DNA of 64,000 nt from Pseudomicrostroma phylloplanum (taxonomy: Eukaryota; Basidiomycota; Exobasidiomycetes; Microstromatales): contig BCHS01000018.1 in the NCBI GenBank assembly GCA_039545275.1, positions 362,771-426,770 of the forward strand. The letters are read 5' to 3'. The translations under genes and the position numbers were made by a program. The notes below the pieces were generated by a model. The model did not search any database. It had not been told where the DNA came from and saw nothing but the letters and a program-made list of their open reading frames with translations. Shown piece after piece: positions 1-13,054 of this stretch. Position 1 is the first letter of the stretch; every line of letters starts with the position of its first letter.

Positions 1-3000
1 TGGAGTCGCAATACTCTACCTACTCGCCACACGATATATTCGCATCGACGTCAAAGGTGGACCTCTCGCAGCTGCCAGCCCAGCTCTCACCACCCTCGCA
101 GTCCGACCTCAGGCACCATGTCCTCTCTCACCCTCTCCTGTCCACTCGTCTGCCATCATCATCCGCATTGGCAGCTCAGATAGAGGCATTGAAGAGCCAG
201 CTGAACAATGATAGGGCAAAGCTGGAAGCAGCCAGAGACACAGCACGGCAAGAGCTCCTGACCACCAGCCAGGGCTTGGCAAGGATCAGGCAATCGCTTG
301 ATATCCTCCCTGCAGAGATAGAAGACGTAGGTGATGCCATCGACAGCATATCAAGATCATTGGGAGAGACGGAAGCTTCTAAAGGCGGTGAGCAATCACT
401 GCGGGCGACGCTCAAGAAGCACGAGGAAGCCATCACTTCCTTCCGTTCTGCTAGAGACTACTTTGCTATCCTCGGCAAAGCACAGCAGCTATGGGAGGCA
501 GCTCTGTCCGGTTCACCCTCATCCGCGCCTTCTACCTCTTCAAAGATCGCTGGCGATCCTCAATTGGACGCTCTTGCTGAGCTCGCCCACATCTGTCAAT
601 TCGCCGCTTCGCTCAGCCTCCCACAATCGCAGAGCCAGACGTCTCAACTACGCTTCTTGCCCTTCTTACAATCGAAACTGCAAGAAACCTATTCGACTCT
701 GTTGGGTCGCAGATCGAAAGTGTTGAGAGACGCTCTCGCCAAAGCAGAATGGCCACCGCTCAGTGCTGAACAGGCCCAGGCACAGGGCAAGATGGTCAGG
801 ACACCAGAAAGCATACTCGACAGCGCCGAGGTGCGAGCCGCCTGGACTGCTTTGGCTTCCCTACAAATCGTCGGAGGATCCTTGAACTTGGCGCCTCTGC
901 CGACCTGTCTTCAAATGCGGCAGCAGGGATCCACGGAAGAGAATGGCCCACAACAAGAGGGTACAAAGTCTTCCGCGGCGTTGCCCTCTCCTGGCGAGCA
1001 GTTGTACGTCCCACTCCTGGCAGCTTCCCTCCTGGTCGAGCCATACCTTCTTCGTTTCCGGTACCACTTCGACTCTTCGCGGTCCACGAATCGTCTTGAC
1101 AAGCCAGAGTGGTACCTTGACCACATGCTTGCCCTCATCAAATCTCTCCTTCCCCTGTTCGCTGCGTCACCTACGCACGGAGCGGCAGTGAGGTTGAGCG
1201 GAGCAGCACTTCGACGGTATGGCAAGAACGCTACCTATCCCGAGGCTGATCTGGTCCATGTCTTGCTCGCCCCACTCAAGAGCAAGGTGGAAGCTTCCGT
1301 CCCCCTCTTGTTGGCTCAGGGCGAGAGCACAAGCATCTTCACCCACACAATCTCCGCATTGACAACCTTCGACGCTGATCTGCAAGAGCTGATGGTTGAC
1401 AGCGGCCTTTCAGACCTCAAGCCAATCCGGATGGCAGAGGACATACTCACCAAAGAGGAGTGGTTCACCTCGTGGGTCCAAGGCGAGAAGATCAATGCAG
1501 AAGAGGCGCTCGATTCGTTCCTGGAAGACGGTGATGCATGGACAATATCGACTTCTGACTCCCTAGAGACTTCTGGTGACGGCAGCTCTGAGCCAACCAA
1601 GGCGGACGCTACCTCCTCGAGAGAGTCAAAATCGACCTTGTCTTCGCGCTCCCTCGTCCTGCTACTGCAGTCCCTCACCAACACGTATACCCCCTTGCCG
1701 TTGCTTTCTCATCGGCTGCAGTTCCTTGCGCTGATCCAACTCCCACTGCTACGATCGTATGCTCAACGTCTGACACGCTCTCTCGAGGCCTTCGAGTCCC
1801 TCTCATCAGCCTTCGCTCGAGCCATACCGGGAGGTATCGAGCACACTTCCTCTGGAGCTCTAGTGAATACCGAGACGGACATGGTCCGGGGTCTGCGCGG
1901 GCTCAATCGGCTGCTCAAGGCGTACCTTAGTGCGCTGTACATCAGGGAGGAGGTAGGCAAGTGGAAAGAGTCGAGCTTCTTCCTCGAGATGAGCGAGGGT
2001 GTCCTGAGCAGTGAGACGGGGATGAAGCTGCTGCTCGGTAAGAGAGAGGAGGCGGAGTGGAGCGAGCTCGATGGAGAGTCTCTGGGCGGGCTGATCCGCA
2101 AGGGGCTTCGAGGAAGCAGCAATGCCAACAGACAGGACCGCTCTACTGCGAAGCCTGCGTTGGCTGGCTCGAGCGTTTGGGATGAGGTGATCGAGAGGTA
2201 CGAGGAGATCATGGAGCGCGCTAGTACGGGTATGAAGAAGCTAGTGGTGGCAGAAGTTGCTGAGAATCTGAAGGGCTATGCACACATGTGAGTCAAGTGA
2301 GCCTCTGATGTAGGCGCAGAAGCTCGTTCGCTTATCAGAATTCCACTCTCCTTTCTACAGGCCGTGGCTCGATACTACATCCCCCCTAGACGACCAAGGA
2401 GACGACTCTACGTCCATCCCTACGCCTCTCCTCCTGCCTGCTTTGACTACTCTACACAGTCATCTCTCGCACCTGCTCAACAATCTGCCGACTACGAGGT
2501 GCATCTCGGTCTATAGGGCAATAGCTAGCGAGCTCTCGTCGCACATCGTACAGAGGGTCGTCATAGCTGGTGAGTCGGACCTATCCCCTAAAGACAGACT
2601 TCAACGAGCGCAAAACTCACACTCCCCCCCCCCCCCCCTTCCCCTGCACGCTCCCTCTCCTCACAGGCGGCTCCAAGCGCTTCTCTCTCTCCGGAGCACA
2701 TCGCTTCCTCCTCGACTATGAGGAAGGCTGGCTCTCCGTCCTCTCGCAGCTGCAGCGTCAGGCGACGGCTTCGGGTCCTGCATCGACGAGACTTCGGGTC
2801 GAGTTGACGGGCCTGGGGTACACGCCGGCTGCTCCTTGGAGACAATTGAGGGACGTGGCCGTTCTTCTTTCTCTTCCCACCGAGGCACGCGTGGGCGCCG
2901 CTTTCAGCTCTGATGCGGGCGCACAAGATAAGACGGTCCAGCGCTGGGGCGACTGGACCCTCCCTCGAGCCGTGACGGTCCTCTTCGAGGAAAACGCACT

Positions 3001-3118
3001 AAGGGGCCGCGTTGGAGAGGAGAAGCTCCGTCGGGAATTGAGGCTCGCGAGCTGGGATGAGGTAGGCCGGGAGAGATTGCGCGCTGTGCTTAGGCGGAGG
3101 ACAGATTGTACGAGGTAG
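1..3118 (+). CDS. RINT1/Tip20-family vesicle tethering protein, 5' partial
   Basis: RINT1/Tip20 proteins are subunits of the Dsl1/NRZ tethering complex that captures Golgi-derived COPI vesicles at the ER. Three exons are visible: <1-2287, 2361-2569 and 2667-3118, joined by GTGAGT...CAG introns with phases that fit. The frame is open to the left edge with no ATG, so the start lies outside the window; about 981 residues are present. Family hallmarks are an N-terminal coiled coil (heptad-like stretch near nt 170-450) and the conserved block around nt 1050-1150 reading RFRYHFDSSRSTNRLDKPEW, the typical RINT1 signature. The second intron contains a 15-17 nt poly-C run at about 2624-2638. Recognition is from the family signature; the Dsl1-complex role is inferred from homologues. 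Confidence 0.85.
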
Positions 3119-3410
3119 ACTAGCGCCAGCGCGGTACCGTTGCTTTTGCGAAATACACCTTGTACGTTGCTCCGGCTTCGAATAACGTCCGTGCGGCAGC
3201 CCACCTCCACACACGCTCGCCTCTCGGGTCGGCAAGCACCGGCTGAAAGGCCGAATTCCCGCCGAGGGCCGCTCCGCTATTCCCCTTCCCCTTCCCGCAA
3301 TCAGCAACTCACAAACGCTCACAGTACCAGTCTGGAATACTCAAGTGACTCCCCACGATCCTTCTCACCACCTCCTTGTAGCTACATCTCCCCCCTCTCC
3401 AACCTCCGCC

Positions 3411-4666
3411 ATGCCTCCCCTCTCGCTACGCACCCCCCTTCACTCTCTCCTCCCCAAACTCCGGCACCCCATAATCCTCGCGCCAATGGCAAACGCCTCT
3501 GGTGGTCTCCTCGCCTCTCGCGTCTCCAACGCAGGGGGGTTCGGCTTCCTGGGTGCAGGGTACTACACTCCCTCGAAACTCCAAGAGGAACTCAGCCACG
3601 TGCACGAAGTCTTGGGTGTACCGGGGAGGGGAAGTGCAAATCGCCTCGAGGTTGGAGTAGGGTTCCTCGCGTGGAGATTGAGCGCGCTGAATGGCGGGCC
3701 GGCACCTAGTCTTGGTGCCTCCGACTTAGATCCGGCGAGCGAAGCCCTAAAGCTGATCGATGTCGCCCTGAAGGCCAAGCCTCGGGCAGTATGGCTTGCG
3801 TTTGGCCAACCGGACGAGCTGGTGGGGTGGGCAAAAGTGCTAAGGGAGAGAGAGGCGGCACTGCATGGTGGTGGTAGGGCAAAGTGGGGAAAGGAACTGA
3901 AGCTTTTCGTTGGTGTGGGGAATACGAAGGAGGCAAAGTGGGCCACGGAGGAGATGGGGGCTGATGTACTTGTGGTGCAGGGTGAGTGAGGGCGTGGTGG
4001 CATGGCACAAGGTGAATGGCTAACCAAAACGGCATGCTCACTCCTTGCCCCTCGTCTCCAGGCATCGAATCCGGCGGGCACTCCCTCAGCACTTCTCCTC
4101 CCCTTTCCTCTCTCCTCCCGCTCGTCAACTCCCTCCTACCAAGCTGGTCCCCCTCCTCCCCCTCCGGCTCCTCCCCCCTCCTCCTAGGCGCCGGCGGCCT
4201 CCACTCAGGCAGCACTCTCCTCTCCACCCTCTCCCTCGGAGCGGCCGGAGCCGTCTTCGGCACCCGTTTCCTCTTCACTCACGAAGCCGCCTACAGTAAA
4301 AAACAAAAGGAGATGTTGGTGAAGGCAAAAGAAGGGACGACGGTTAGGACGCGAGCGTTTGATGAGGCGAGGGGAACGTTGGGTTGGCCTGATGGAGTGG
4401 ATGGGAGGGGGATCCTCAACGACACTGTCAAGGATTTTGATGCAGATAAAGGGAGTGCGGAGCAGAGGAGAGAGAGGTACAAGGAGGCAGAGGCGCAGGG
4501 TGATACGAGTAGGATTGTCACTTGGGCGGGGAGTGGAGTGGGTAATGTGGATGAGGTGGTGGGGGCGGAGCAGGTCGTGCAGCGTATTGCGAAGGAAGCG
4601 GGAGAGGCGGCAGAGAGGCTGCGGGGGTTCATGAGCTCAGAGGGAGAGGCAGGAGCCGGGCAGTAG
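3411..4666 (+). CDS. Nitronate monooxygenase-like (2-nitropropane dioxygenase family) FMN enzyme
   Basis: The family oxidises alkyl nitronates using FMN in a TIM barrel. Exons are 3411-3981 and 4062-4666, with an 80-nt intron (GTGAGT...CAG) splitting the Gly codon of the hallmark VVQGIESGGH, which corresponds to the family's QGxEAGGH flavin-phosphate motif. The N-terminus carries the usual PIILAPMANASGG barrel start (class I enzymes have PIxxAPMxGG), followed by SNAGGFGFLGAGY. The FMN-contacting GAAGAVFGTRFLFT segment follows in exon 2. An upstream in-frame ATG-like extension to 3345 exists, but the ATG at 3411 gives the family-typical N-terminus. About 391 residues. Substrate unknown; many fungal members have no proven nitronate activity. 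Confidence 0.85.
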
Positions 4667-4851
4667 ATCTTCCCTTGGAAGCTCCGACGGACCGCAGTGT
4701 GCATATGAATACCACCGATTTGAGGGGAAACGTGTAATTAGACGATGTGTTGGAAGTAAAAGGTTCGAATGGTACATGTGAGGCAGCGCTTGGTAGAATC
4801 TTTAGTCTCCTCGTCATTTCTATCTGAATCTCTTGAACAATGACCGGTGTC

Positions 4852-6507
4852 TCAGGACCTCCCGCCTCTTGTACTGCCCGCAGATGCAGACGCAGGCGAG
4901 CTGACGCGACTAGGCCCTCTACTGTGGCTGCTAGCCCTAGTACTGCTACCAGCTGCTGCGTCGCGCTCTGTAAAGGAGGCTGCATCCGAAGGAGGGTAGG
5001 CGTGCTGCCCTGCTTCGCCCCCAGTTCCACTTGGGGAATTGGTCCGACTCATAGGAGCAGAACGCAGCCTTGGTTTCGAAGGCTCCTCGTCGAAACCCAA
5101 GTGTTGCCGTTGCAATTGCGGGACTTGGGGAGAAGGCACGTCTGTCCTGCCCTGGTCCCGCCTCTTGTTGCCCTCTTCTCCATCGTCCTCGTCGTCCTCG
5201 TCATCTTCTTCATCCTCACTCAGCCCATCCACAAGGTGAGAATGACTGTCATCGTCATCCCCCACCTGATAGGGCGAGTCTCCGCCGCCGCCGGGGTGGT
5301 TGCTACTACTCCAGCCCCAAGCCGGGATGCCAGAGGAATTGGCGCTTTGCGTCCCCTCGTCCTCCCCTTGCCCATTGCGAGTCGCAGAGTACTTTGACTT
5401 GACTGGATCGTGACGCAGGAATGAGTCTACCAGCCAGAACTGAAGAGCGAAAGCGGATAGTCGCCAGGTGGTCAGCCAGCCAGCCAGCCGGCCAGTCTAC
5501 CACGTCGCAAGTGCTGCCTCTATGGCTTTTGACTCACCTGCAGGGTGTTCATCGCGAGTGGGAATAGACACATGACGAAGAGAACTTGAATATTCTTGGC
5601 TTCGCCAAAGAGGCTGAGTATCCACCTTCCCAGTGCGAAGAGGAAAGGGAACAGCACGAAGAGTATCGTGACGATGACCTTCATCACCCTACGCGAGGTG
5701 GGCAAGGCAACAGCCATTGTCAGCTTCGGGACATGCGCACGTTTTGTGAGAGGAGGCCAGTGATACTCACAGTAATGCGAAGAAGTACATTCCCAGCTGC
5801 CTGAACCAGTAGGCCACCTTTGGTCTCCCGCCCTTCTTCGTTCTGCCAGCCCGCTTCGGCGACCGGTCGGTATACCGACCAGACACGAAACCCTTGAAGC
5901 CCCAGACATCTGTGAGGATGTGTGTGGTGAGTCTCAGCGTGAGATAGATGATGAAGACGCCCAGGGTGGTGTCGATGAGAATGTTAAGAAAGTAGAGAGA
6001 GCAAGGGTTTTCCTGCCCTACGTGGGCGACCAGGGTGGAGAGGGCGACGTTGAGTATATGCACAAAGAGCTGGCCCAGCATCTGCTTGGTGATGTCAAGG
6101 ATCCTAAAGGCGTGGTCAGCGGAGAGGAGTATGTTGAAGGGATGGATCAGCGAATGAATCTATGCGGAGGGGCGATGATCTGGGTCAGCTCCTCACCAGA
6201 TCTTCCAAGGCCTTCTGGGCTTCTCCCTTTGCCGCTTCCAGACAAGGGTGCCCATGACCATGATTCCCATGAGCCCCTGGACGATCAAGGCAACTGCGGG
6301 GGGAGAGAGCGGAAGGTCAGATGGCAGGTCAGATTACAAGCGACATAGGGATACAGCGTTGAGCAGCGTTCACTTACAGGGTCCCAGCAGCCTACAATTG
6401 CCATTGTCAACGTCTGGGTGATCGATGACTGGCGAAGGGAGTGCTGTTGGTGATGGGAGGGAAGAGGCAGATGCGATGCTACTTGACAGGGTGGCGATTG
6501 GATCCAT
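4852..6507 (-). CDS. STIMATE/YPL162C-family multi-pass membrane protein
   Basis: This family includes human STIMATE (TMEM110), an ER protein that supports STIM1 calcium signalling, and yeast vacuolar protein YPL162C. Five exons on the minus strand: 6507-6378, 6293-6197, 6103-5771, 5688-5538, 5439-4852; all phases agree and give 432 residues. The ATG at 6507 was chosen because it runs straight into NGNCRLLGP, the start of the family core, followed by FALIVQGLMG, WKRQREKPRRPWKIW, ILDITKQMLGQLFVHILN, DPCSLYFLN-like PCSLYFLNILIDTT and QFWLVDSFLRH. Four to five hydrophobic segments are visible. The tail of about 190 residues is hydrophilic with an Asp/Glu block (around nt 5170-5260) and looks disordered. 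A role in calcium or membrane-contact biology is inferred from homologues only. Confidence 0.82.
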
Positions 6508-7258
6508 CTCGACTCGGAGGCTGGAGCGCCACAGTCCCCGGTGATTGACTGTGGAAGGTGCAGGAGATGAGCAGCTGCGGCTTGTATGCTGACGGTACCA
6601 GGGTCGTTTGCCGCGACGATGTTCAGACGTCGAGTCTTGCTGCGAGTGCCAAGAGGAGCTGAGGCCATTGCGGGGTGGCCACCGGGGTTAATCGCCTGGC
6701 CTAAGCGGGCGGGCCAAGATGCAGCCCGCGTCTCCTGTCTTCCGTTCCGACATTGATAGTCCAGTCCAGGGTCGTCTGTCCCCACTGCGCGCTGCAGCTC
6801 GGCCCCTCGATGGACGACGACGGACGCACGGCTGATCCAGGCGAGGCGAGGCGAGAGTGAAGCAGCAGCAGTAGAGAAGCATCGCCTACCTCGTCATCCT
6901 CATCCTCGTATCCTCACAAAGGCGGAAGGGAAAGTCGTGGTCTTACCGTCCTCATCCTGATCTCCTAGCACTCGTCACCAAGTCACCTCTGACCTCAAGG
7001 CCACATTCTCCTATACCGTCCATACTCCAGTCTCTCACAGTCATAGCCCGCACCGCACGGCCCGACTCGGACAAGGATTCACGCTTGTCAGCCTTGTCAG
7101 CAACATCCGTCAGTCAAAGGCGCAACGAGCATAGATATCACATCGACCAGATCGAGGCTCGCAGGATAACATTGCTCGTAGCTGAACAGGTATCGCTTGT
7201 ATTCATCCCAATCTTGAGTGGCGCTTGTCATCTTCCCTAGAGATCTGGGAAGCGTATC
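6508..7258. promoter_or_regulatory. Divergent intergenic region between STIMATE-like gene and large disordered-protein gene
   Basis: This 750-bp stretch separates two head-to-head starts (6507 minus, 7259 plus) and must hold both promoters and 5' leaders. A minus-strand open frame covering 6508-6668 is better read as leader than coding, because the conserved STIMATE core uses another frame. No clear TATA box or RNA gene was seen. Confidence 0.5.
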
Positions 7259-10200
7259 ATGAGTACCGCCTCCCCTGATGGAGCACCACAATCCGCAAAT
7301 GACGGACCGGAGGTCGCCTCCGTGGCAAGGGATAGCGAACAAAGTTCTCTGAATGCTAGTCTACAGAAGGAGGACGTCTCAGGGGCAGCAAGCGAAACGA
7401 CGGCGCCAGCAGCAGCAGCAGTGGTAGGAGCAGAAGAGCTGCAAGGTGGACAGGACGCATCGCATGCTACATCGGAAGGTGAGACTCTCACAGCCGCCGG
7501 GATAGACAGTCTGTCCGATATCTCCGGTATCGTCGCAAGCGATCAGTCCATCCCAGCTCCGATGTCTACCGCTACTGGGCCGGATGGTCAAACTATGGTG
7601 GCGCATTCGGACGCTGCTCCAGCCCCACCAGCTCCAGACGTCCAGCTGCAAGAGAGCTCCGAAGCTCAGCCTTCAACGTCCGCTGTGCAAGGAGCGGTGA
7701 CAGAAGTCGAAGTGCTCGACGGCAATGCCGACTCTGTCAGTTCAGAGGCAACATCGCGGCTTGGAGCAGCATCTCCAATTCCTACCTCGACTACTACCGC
7801 CGCGGTGCAGTCCGCTCCTTTGGCCCCGATACCCCAAAAGAAGTTCACATCCTTGAATGTCAACAAGATTTTCTTAGAGAAGGCCAGTCCTACGCCGTCG
7901 CATAACGTAGCTACTGTTTCTCTTGCTGCCCCAAAGGCCTTGCCGAATGGCGGGCTGGGCCAAAGTAGTGAGTGCATTGAGGACCTTCTCACTAATCAGC
8001 TCCACTGCATCTCCTGACTTTATCCCAATCTCACTGTCTCTACTGTAGACCGATTCGCATCGAGCTCTTCGGCTGCTTCAAGACTGACATCTGCAAAGCT
8101 ATCAGCTGCTGGCAAGCCTGCGCAGCCAAGCTGGGCGTCGACTGCTCCTGTCAGCGCTACATCCCCTGGTCCTGGCGCTGCGTCCGCTGCATCTCCCTCA
8201 CTCGGTCAAGGCGTATCTGCTGCGTCTCCCTCCGGTACAGCAGCAGGAGCAGGTGGCGGCAGCGTTGCTTCCGGAGTGACCCCTCGGCTGAGCACGTCCC
8301 TCAGCTCTTCCGCGACCAACCGCTCATCCTCGCCTCGATTGACCCTCTCCGGGACTGAATCTGGTAATGCGAACGCAACCAATCGTGGGAGCCCGAGTCT
8401 GCGGAATGCAACGCTCGGCTCGCTCAACCGCTCTGGTAGTCCAGCAACTTCGACAGGATCAGGCAGCGGAGGTTCAACATTGGCGCCATGGGCGAACCTC
8501 AAAGCGGGAACCGCTTCTTCATCAACCTCCAAGTCTTTAGGCTCTAGCAGGTCGCCCTATGCTAACCCAGACTTTCCGACCGCTGCAGAGGCGGCGGCCG
8601 TCAAGAAGGCACAGGAAGAGAAGGAGAAAGCAGAGGCCGCAGAAGCTGCCGCAAGGCACGAGCAACACTTGCGCAGTCTCGATCGCTTTCGTGGTCAGGC
8701 CTTGGGAAGCGGCAAGCACTGGGACGAGATGGAAGACGAGGATGGAGGCTTCCTCGATGAGGTCGTTCAATTCGCGGACGGTACTCAATACAAGGTTCAG
8801 GCTTCGAAGAAGGAGAGTGAAGGGATTGCTGACGGAAATTTGGCAGCGTCCCAGCAGACTGGATCACCAGTCACAAAAGAGGAGCGCTTCAAAGACGTCG
8901 ATCACGATCGCAGCTGGCCCTTGCGTGGCGGTCCCACCTCCAATCAGACGGGATCCCAAGGTCCTGCCACTGTATCTGCTACAGCACCACCACAGCCCTT
9001 GGCAAGACGTACCACTACCCGCGAGACACTGGACATCACTTCGGGTGCAGCATCCATCTCTTTAGATGCTCAACATTCATACGACCCTCGTGGTGGTGTA
9101 GGCGGCTCCAGGACAGATCGTGGATGGGGTCCCAGAGGTGGAAGAGGCGACAGAGACGAGGCGGCTTACGGTAGTGGTGCCAGCAGGGGCGCCAAAGCAG
9201 CTCCCGACTCAACAACGTCCGCTGTTCGTGCGTGGGGTCCGTTGGCTGTACGTCAGCAGTCGCTCAATCCTGAAGCCGCCCGTGCGCAAGCGGCGGCAGC
9301 TGCAGCTCCAGCGGCTCCTCCAGCGGCCACATCACCAGTGCCAGCTCTTGCTGCGCTAGCTACCCAACCCCGCTCTCCTGTGGTACCTCCTGCTGTGACC
9401 AGCCCGATTCTGGCTAGGAGAGAGCCTCAGGCAGACAGTACGTCGACGAAAGTTGCAACACCGCACGTCAGCCACGCTGGAAGAGCACTACCTCCCCATC
9501 TTGCGTTGCGTCAAGGCCAAATGCAATCGCAGCAGCCCCAGCCGCCCGCTGGAGTGCTTCAGGCCAATCGCTCCAGCTCTGCTGTTGTAGACGAACAGAA
9601 ATCTCCGCAGACCAAAGCTCCTGAATCGAGACCTCCACAGCAGCAATCGACATCTGCTCCCCCTTGGCAGACACAAGCCACCGCTGGCCGCCCACCTGCA
9701 CTATCCGAAAATTCACCTGCAGCTAGCTCTTCGGCGGTACATGCAGTCGACTCCACAGCAGATGACCGAGGCGAGATGCTCTCTGCTGCAGAGCGGGCGC
9801 GAAGGCGCCGGCAAGAAGAGGAGGATCAAAGAGCAGCTCAGAGAGAGCGGGCCAAGCAGAAGGCTCTCGCCATCGAAGAAAAGATGCGTAAAGAGGCAGA
9901 GCAAAAAGCAGCGGAAGCCGAGCAAAAGCGGCTACAAGAACAAGCGGAGCGAGAGCGGCAACGGGCGAAACTGCAAGAGGAGGAGGACAAGAAGCGGGCT
10001 GAAGCGGAGCGCAAGCAAAGGCTGGAAGCGGAACAAGCTGCAGCAGTGGCCAAGAGGGCCGATAGCATCTGGCGACCAAGGGACAATCGCTCAACGGAGA
10101 CTGCTGCGTCGGTGCCGTTGGCCAATGGCCGAGCCTTGCATCATGGCCAGGAGACGCAGCCGCAACAGCATCCCTCCCAGACGTCGCCGATTCTTTCGCC

Positions 10201-13054
10201 TAGCGAAGGGGCCACGTCGTGGCGCAGACAAGCTCCGGCAACACAGGTAGCTCCACCACTGCAAAGGGGACAGTCGCGACAGCAGGAGCCTTCGTCTCCC
10301 ACGACTGCCGTCACATCGCCTCAACGACTACTGCTCAAGCGACCTTCGGCGTCAGCTGCTTCCTCAGCAGAGGGTATGGCTAATCTGGACGATGTCATTG
10401 GCAGGATCCGGGGTGCAATGCAGCAGCAACAAGAGCAACATCCTCGCATCCAATCGCAAGGGAGCTCTGTGGCGGCCGATAACGTCTCTGCGCAGGTAGC
10501 CGCGCTCGTTTCACCACCGGCTGCCAAGGCTGTGCCTACCACGCCGTCGATCGTTCGGCCTCCGCATCTCCTTGTGAATCAAGAGCGCATTGCAGCTGCA
10601 GCCGCTGCTACTGCCAGGAGCCAGCAAGGACCAGTGGTGCCGTCCGAGCAGAAGCACAGCAGGCAAGCTGGGCCCAGACCGGTCCAGAATGACGGAGCGC
10701 GTCCTCTACCTGCGGGTTCACACGCTGACAGACAACCCAGTAGGCCATCTGCCCCGCCTAAAGCTGTGACAGCCGAGCCGTTCGTCACCAAGACTGAGCC
10801 TCCTGTAGAACAAGCGCCAGTCTGGAACAAGTTCAAGGTCTCGTTGAAGCCTTCCACAGCAGCCACCAAGAAGAGCACTGCACACCTCAGCAATGCTCAG
10901 TTCAAGGCCGAAAAGGCCCGGAGAAGCTTGTTCGCGCAAACGGAGCCGGCCGCCCCTGCTATCCTCACTTGGGAGCCAGCTATTCCTGGCCTCTCGATCA
11001 GGACGTTGAGCCGCGACGATCAGTTCTTCCCGAGAAAGTACAGAAAGGGCACAGTCATTACCGGAGTAGTCCTGCCTTCGAAGCGGCTGCCTGCCGCTCC
11101 CCTCGCGACACTGTCTGTGCCTCGTCACGCTGGCAGTCGAGAGAGCGCTGCTGCCAGTGAGATTTCTGTTACAAGCGGTGCAGCAAAGATCCCTGTAGCC
11201 GTGAAGTTACCCGGCTCTGCCAAGGCTATACCTGCAGGGGCCAGCCCTGTTGTTCCACCAATCACTTCGTCTGCGCCGATGATCCCAACAGAGCCGGCCT
11301 CTATGCGCGCCAAGAACATGGCTAGCACTGCCATTGGCTCTGGCCTCGCACAGGATGGATTTGCCAGCCATAAGACCAGTCAAGCCATAGGCAGTCAAGG
11401 TCCCCGGTCTTTCGAGTATCTCTCTTCTTCGACACATCCCGCATTGGATGTTGGAAGCTCTATGCTCTCGGCATCTCCTAACAACAGAAGCGCTTCGCAG
11501 CGTGGACGTGGCTCAGGGGAGGGTGTGGCTTTCGCTCAGAGTCTCGGAGGCGGGTGGAACGCAAGTGCTTTGCTTGCAGGTGATGGCGTCGGTGGTGCCA
11601 GATCAGCTGGCAGCGTATCGCCGGTCAGCTTCATGGTTCACAGCGAGCTCGACAGCTCGACGGGCAAGCCCTACTCAGCAAACCCGACTGCCGCTTCTGG
11701 GCTTTCCGATGCTCTGCCTTCTTCAGACGGCTTCTTGAGCTCAGCAACCACAAAGTCTCTGACTTCCGGAGCTCCAAGTGCAACGGCCCCGGCTTTCCAT
11801 TCCTCAAAGCCATCCATCTCGCACCTGTCATCTGCCTCGACCCCTCATACGACGACACACACTCCTCTGCTACCTCCCGCCAGCGGTCTAGGTTCGGCAA
11901 CGTGGGGTCAAGGTCCTCTCACGTTCCTCGAGGCCACACCCAATTCCCGAGGCACCTCGCTCCACGCAAGTACTGCCAGCGGCGATCAAGGAAGGATCAA
12001 GGACATGTGGGCTCGTTCTGATGGCTACGAGTATGGCTATGGACCTAGCGCTGGAGCTGCGGGCAACGCGGGTCTGAGCATCGGGGCTGGTGGAGCCACA
12101 CACAACTCGCTCAGAGACATTGCTGATGACTTCCTGCCATCTACGCTGAGAATGTCATTGAACGACTTCAGCGATGGAGCTGCGACGACTACCCCTGGAG
12201 GTGGCGGATCTGCCTCTGCGCCTAGTGCTTCGCCTAATCTGATGAGGTCACCTGCTCACAACCGCTTCGGCGCACAGCAGCAGCAGCGTGGCCTTCCTGC
12301 CCATCTGCAGCAGCACGAAGGAGGCTCTCACCAACAGTATGGCGCGGGCTCCTATCTGGACTCCTCCTCGGCGGGTCACGGAGGTGGCTACCAATCGAGA
12401 GGCAGAGGTGGTCACCAGTCTGCTTTCCAGTACGGACATCAGCCGGGAGCCGTCTTTAGCACCTCACTAGGTCCAGTAGAGACGGCCAGCTCTTCCGCTG
12501 CACTGGGAACCAGCAGCTTTGACCCTACCGTCGATGCCTTTACCTCTTCGTCGACAAAGACGCCCTATGGCTCCTGGGCCGCGCCCACCTCTTCGGCCAG
12601 CACGCCCACGGGTGGGTGTGGTGCCTATGAAGGGTACGTGAACTCGAACACCAGCAACGCGTTCGGGCGGGGCGGGCCATACCGATCCTACCAACCACAG
12701 GCGACGAGCACCAACAGTGCTTCTTCCTTTGGAGGTGCAGCCTCGACTAGGGGTGGTGGTGGAGTGTCGGGACAAGGCATGGGACACAGCCATGCTCATG
12801 CTCAAGCCTCACCTTTTGCCAGCCGAGGACCCGCGCCTCACATGCTTCTCCAGCAGCAACAGCAGCGGCAGCAGCAGCAAGGAGAGGAAAGCGCTCATGC
12901 CTACGGCGGCGGCGGTAGAGTCGGCTACGGGGGACGAGGAGGAGCCACGGGAGGCGCCGGCAATGGCAATGGCAGTGGCAGCGGTAGCGGCAATGCTGGC
13001 AGTAGTGGTACTGGCGCTTCGGGCCACGTCGACTCGACTGCCGCGCTTTGGTAG
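7259..13054 (+). CDS. Very large, mostly disordered protein of unknown function (about 1904 aa)
   Basis: I do not recognise a named family. Exons are 7259-7967 and 8049-13054; the 81-nt intron has GTGAGT and TAG ends and restores the frame. The protein is dominated by Ser/Ala/Thr/Gln/Gly-rich low complexity, but has short islands that look conserved: KKFTSLNVNKIFLEK (about residue 200), HWDEMEDEDGGFLDEVVQF followed by ADGTQYKV (about 459), ERFKDVDHDRSWP (about 515), a charged Glu/Arg/Lys/Ala coiled-coil block (about 813-907), and an island with FKVSLKPSTAATKKS through TWEPAIPGLSIRTLSRDDQF (about 1165-1230). The last 400 residues are Gly-, Gln- and Ser-rich with RGG-like pieces, as in RNA-granule proteins. 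A scaffold or RNA-associated role is only a guess. Confidence 0.8.

Noticed and set aside
3563..4278. Long minus-strand frames opposite the nitronate monooxygenase gene
   Set aside because: Pro/Ser/Arg-rich composition typical of antisense shadows in GC-rich coding DNA; the plus strand has clear flavin motifs.
4755..4775. GGTTCGAAT-like stretch considered as a tRNA T-arm
   Set aside because: No acceptor or anticodon stems can be paired around it.
6285..6785. Minus-strand frame (with a possible start at 6668) considered as the first exon of the STIMATE-like gene
   Set aside because: The conserved NGNCRLLGPFALIVQ core needs a different frame, beginning at the ATG at 6507, which runs into the core without a splice; the alternative needs a 38-nt intron or a weak donor.
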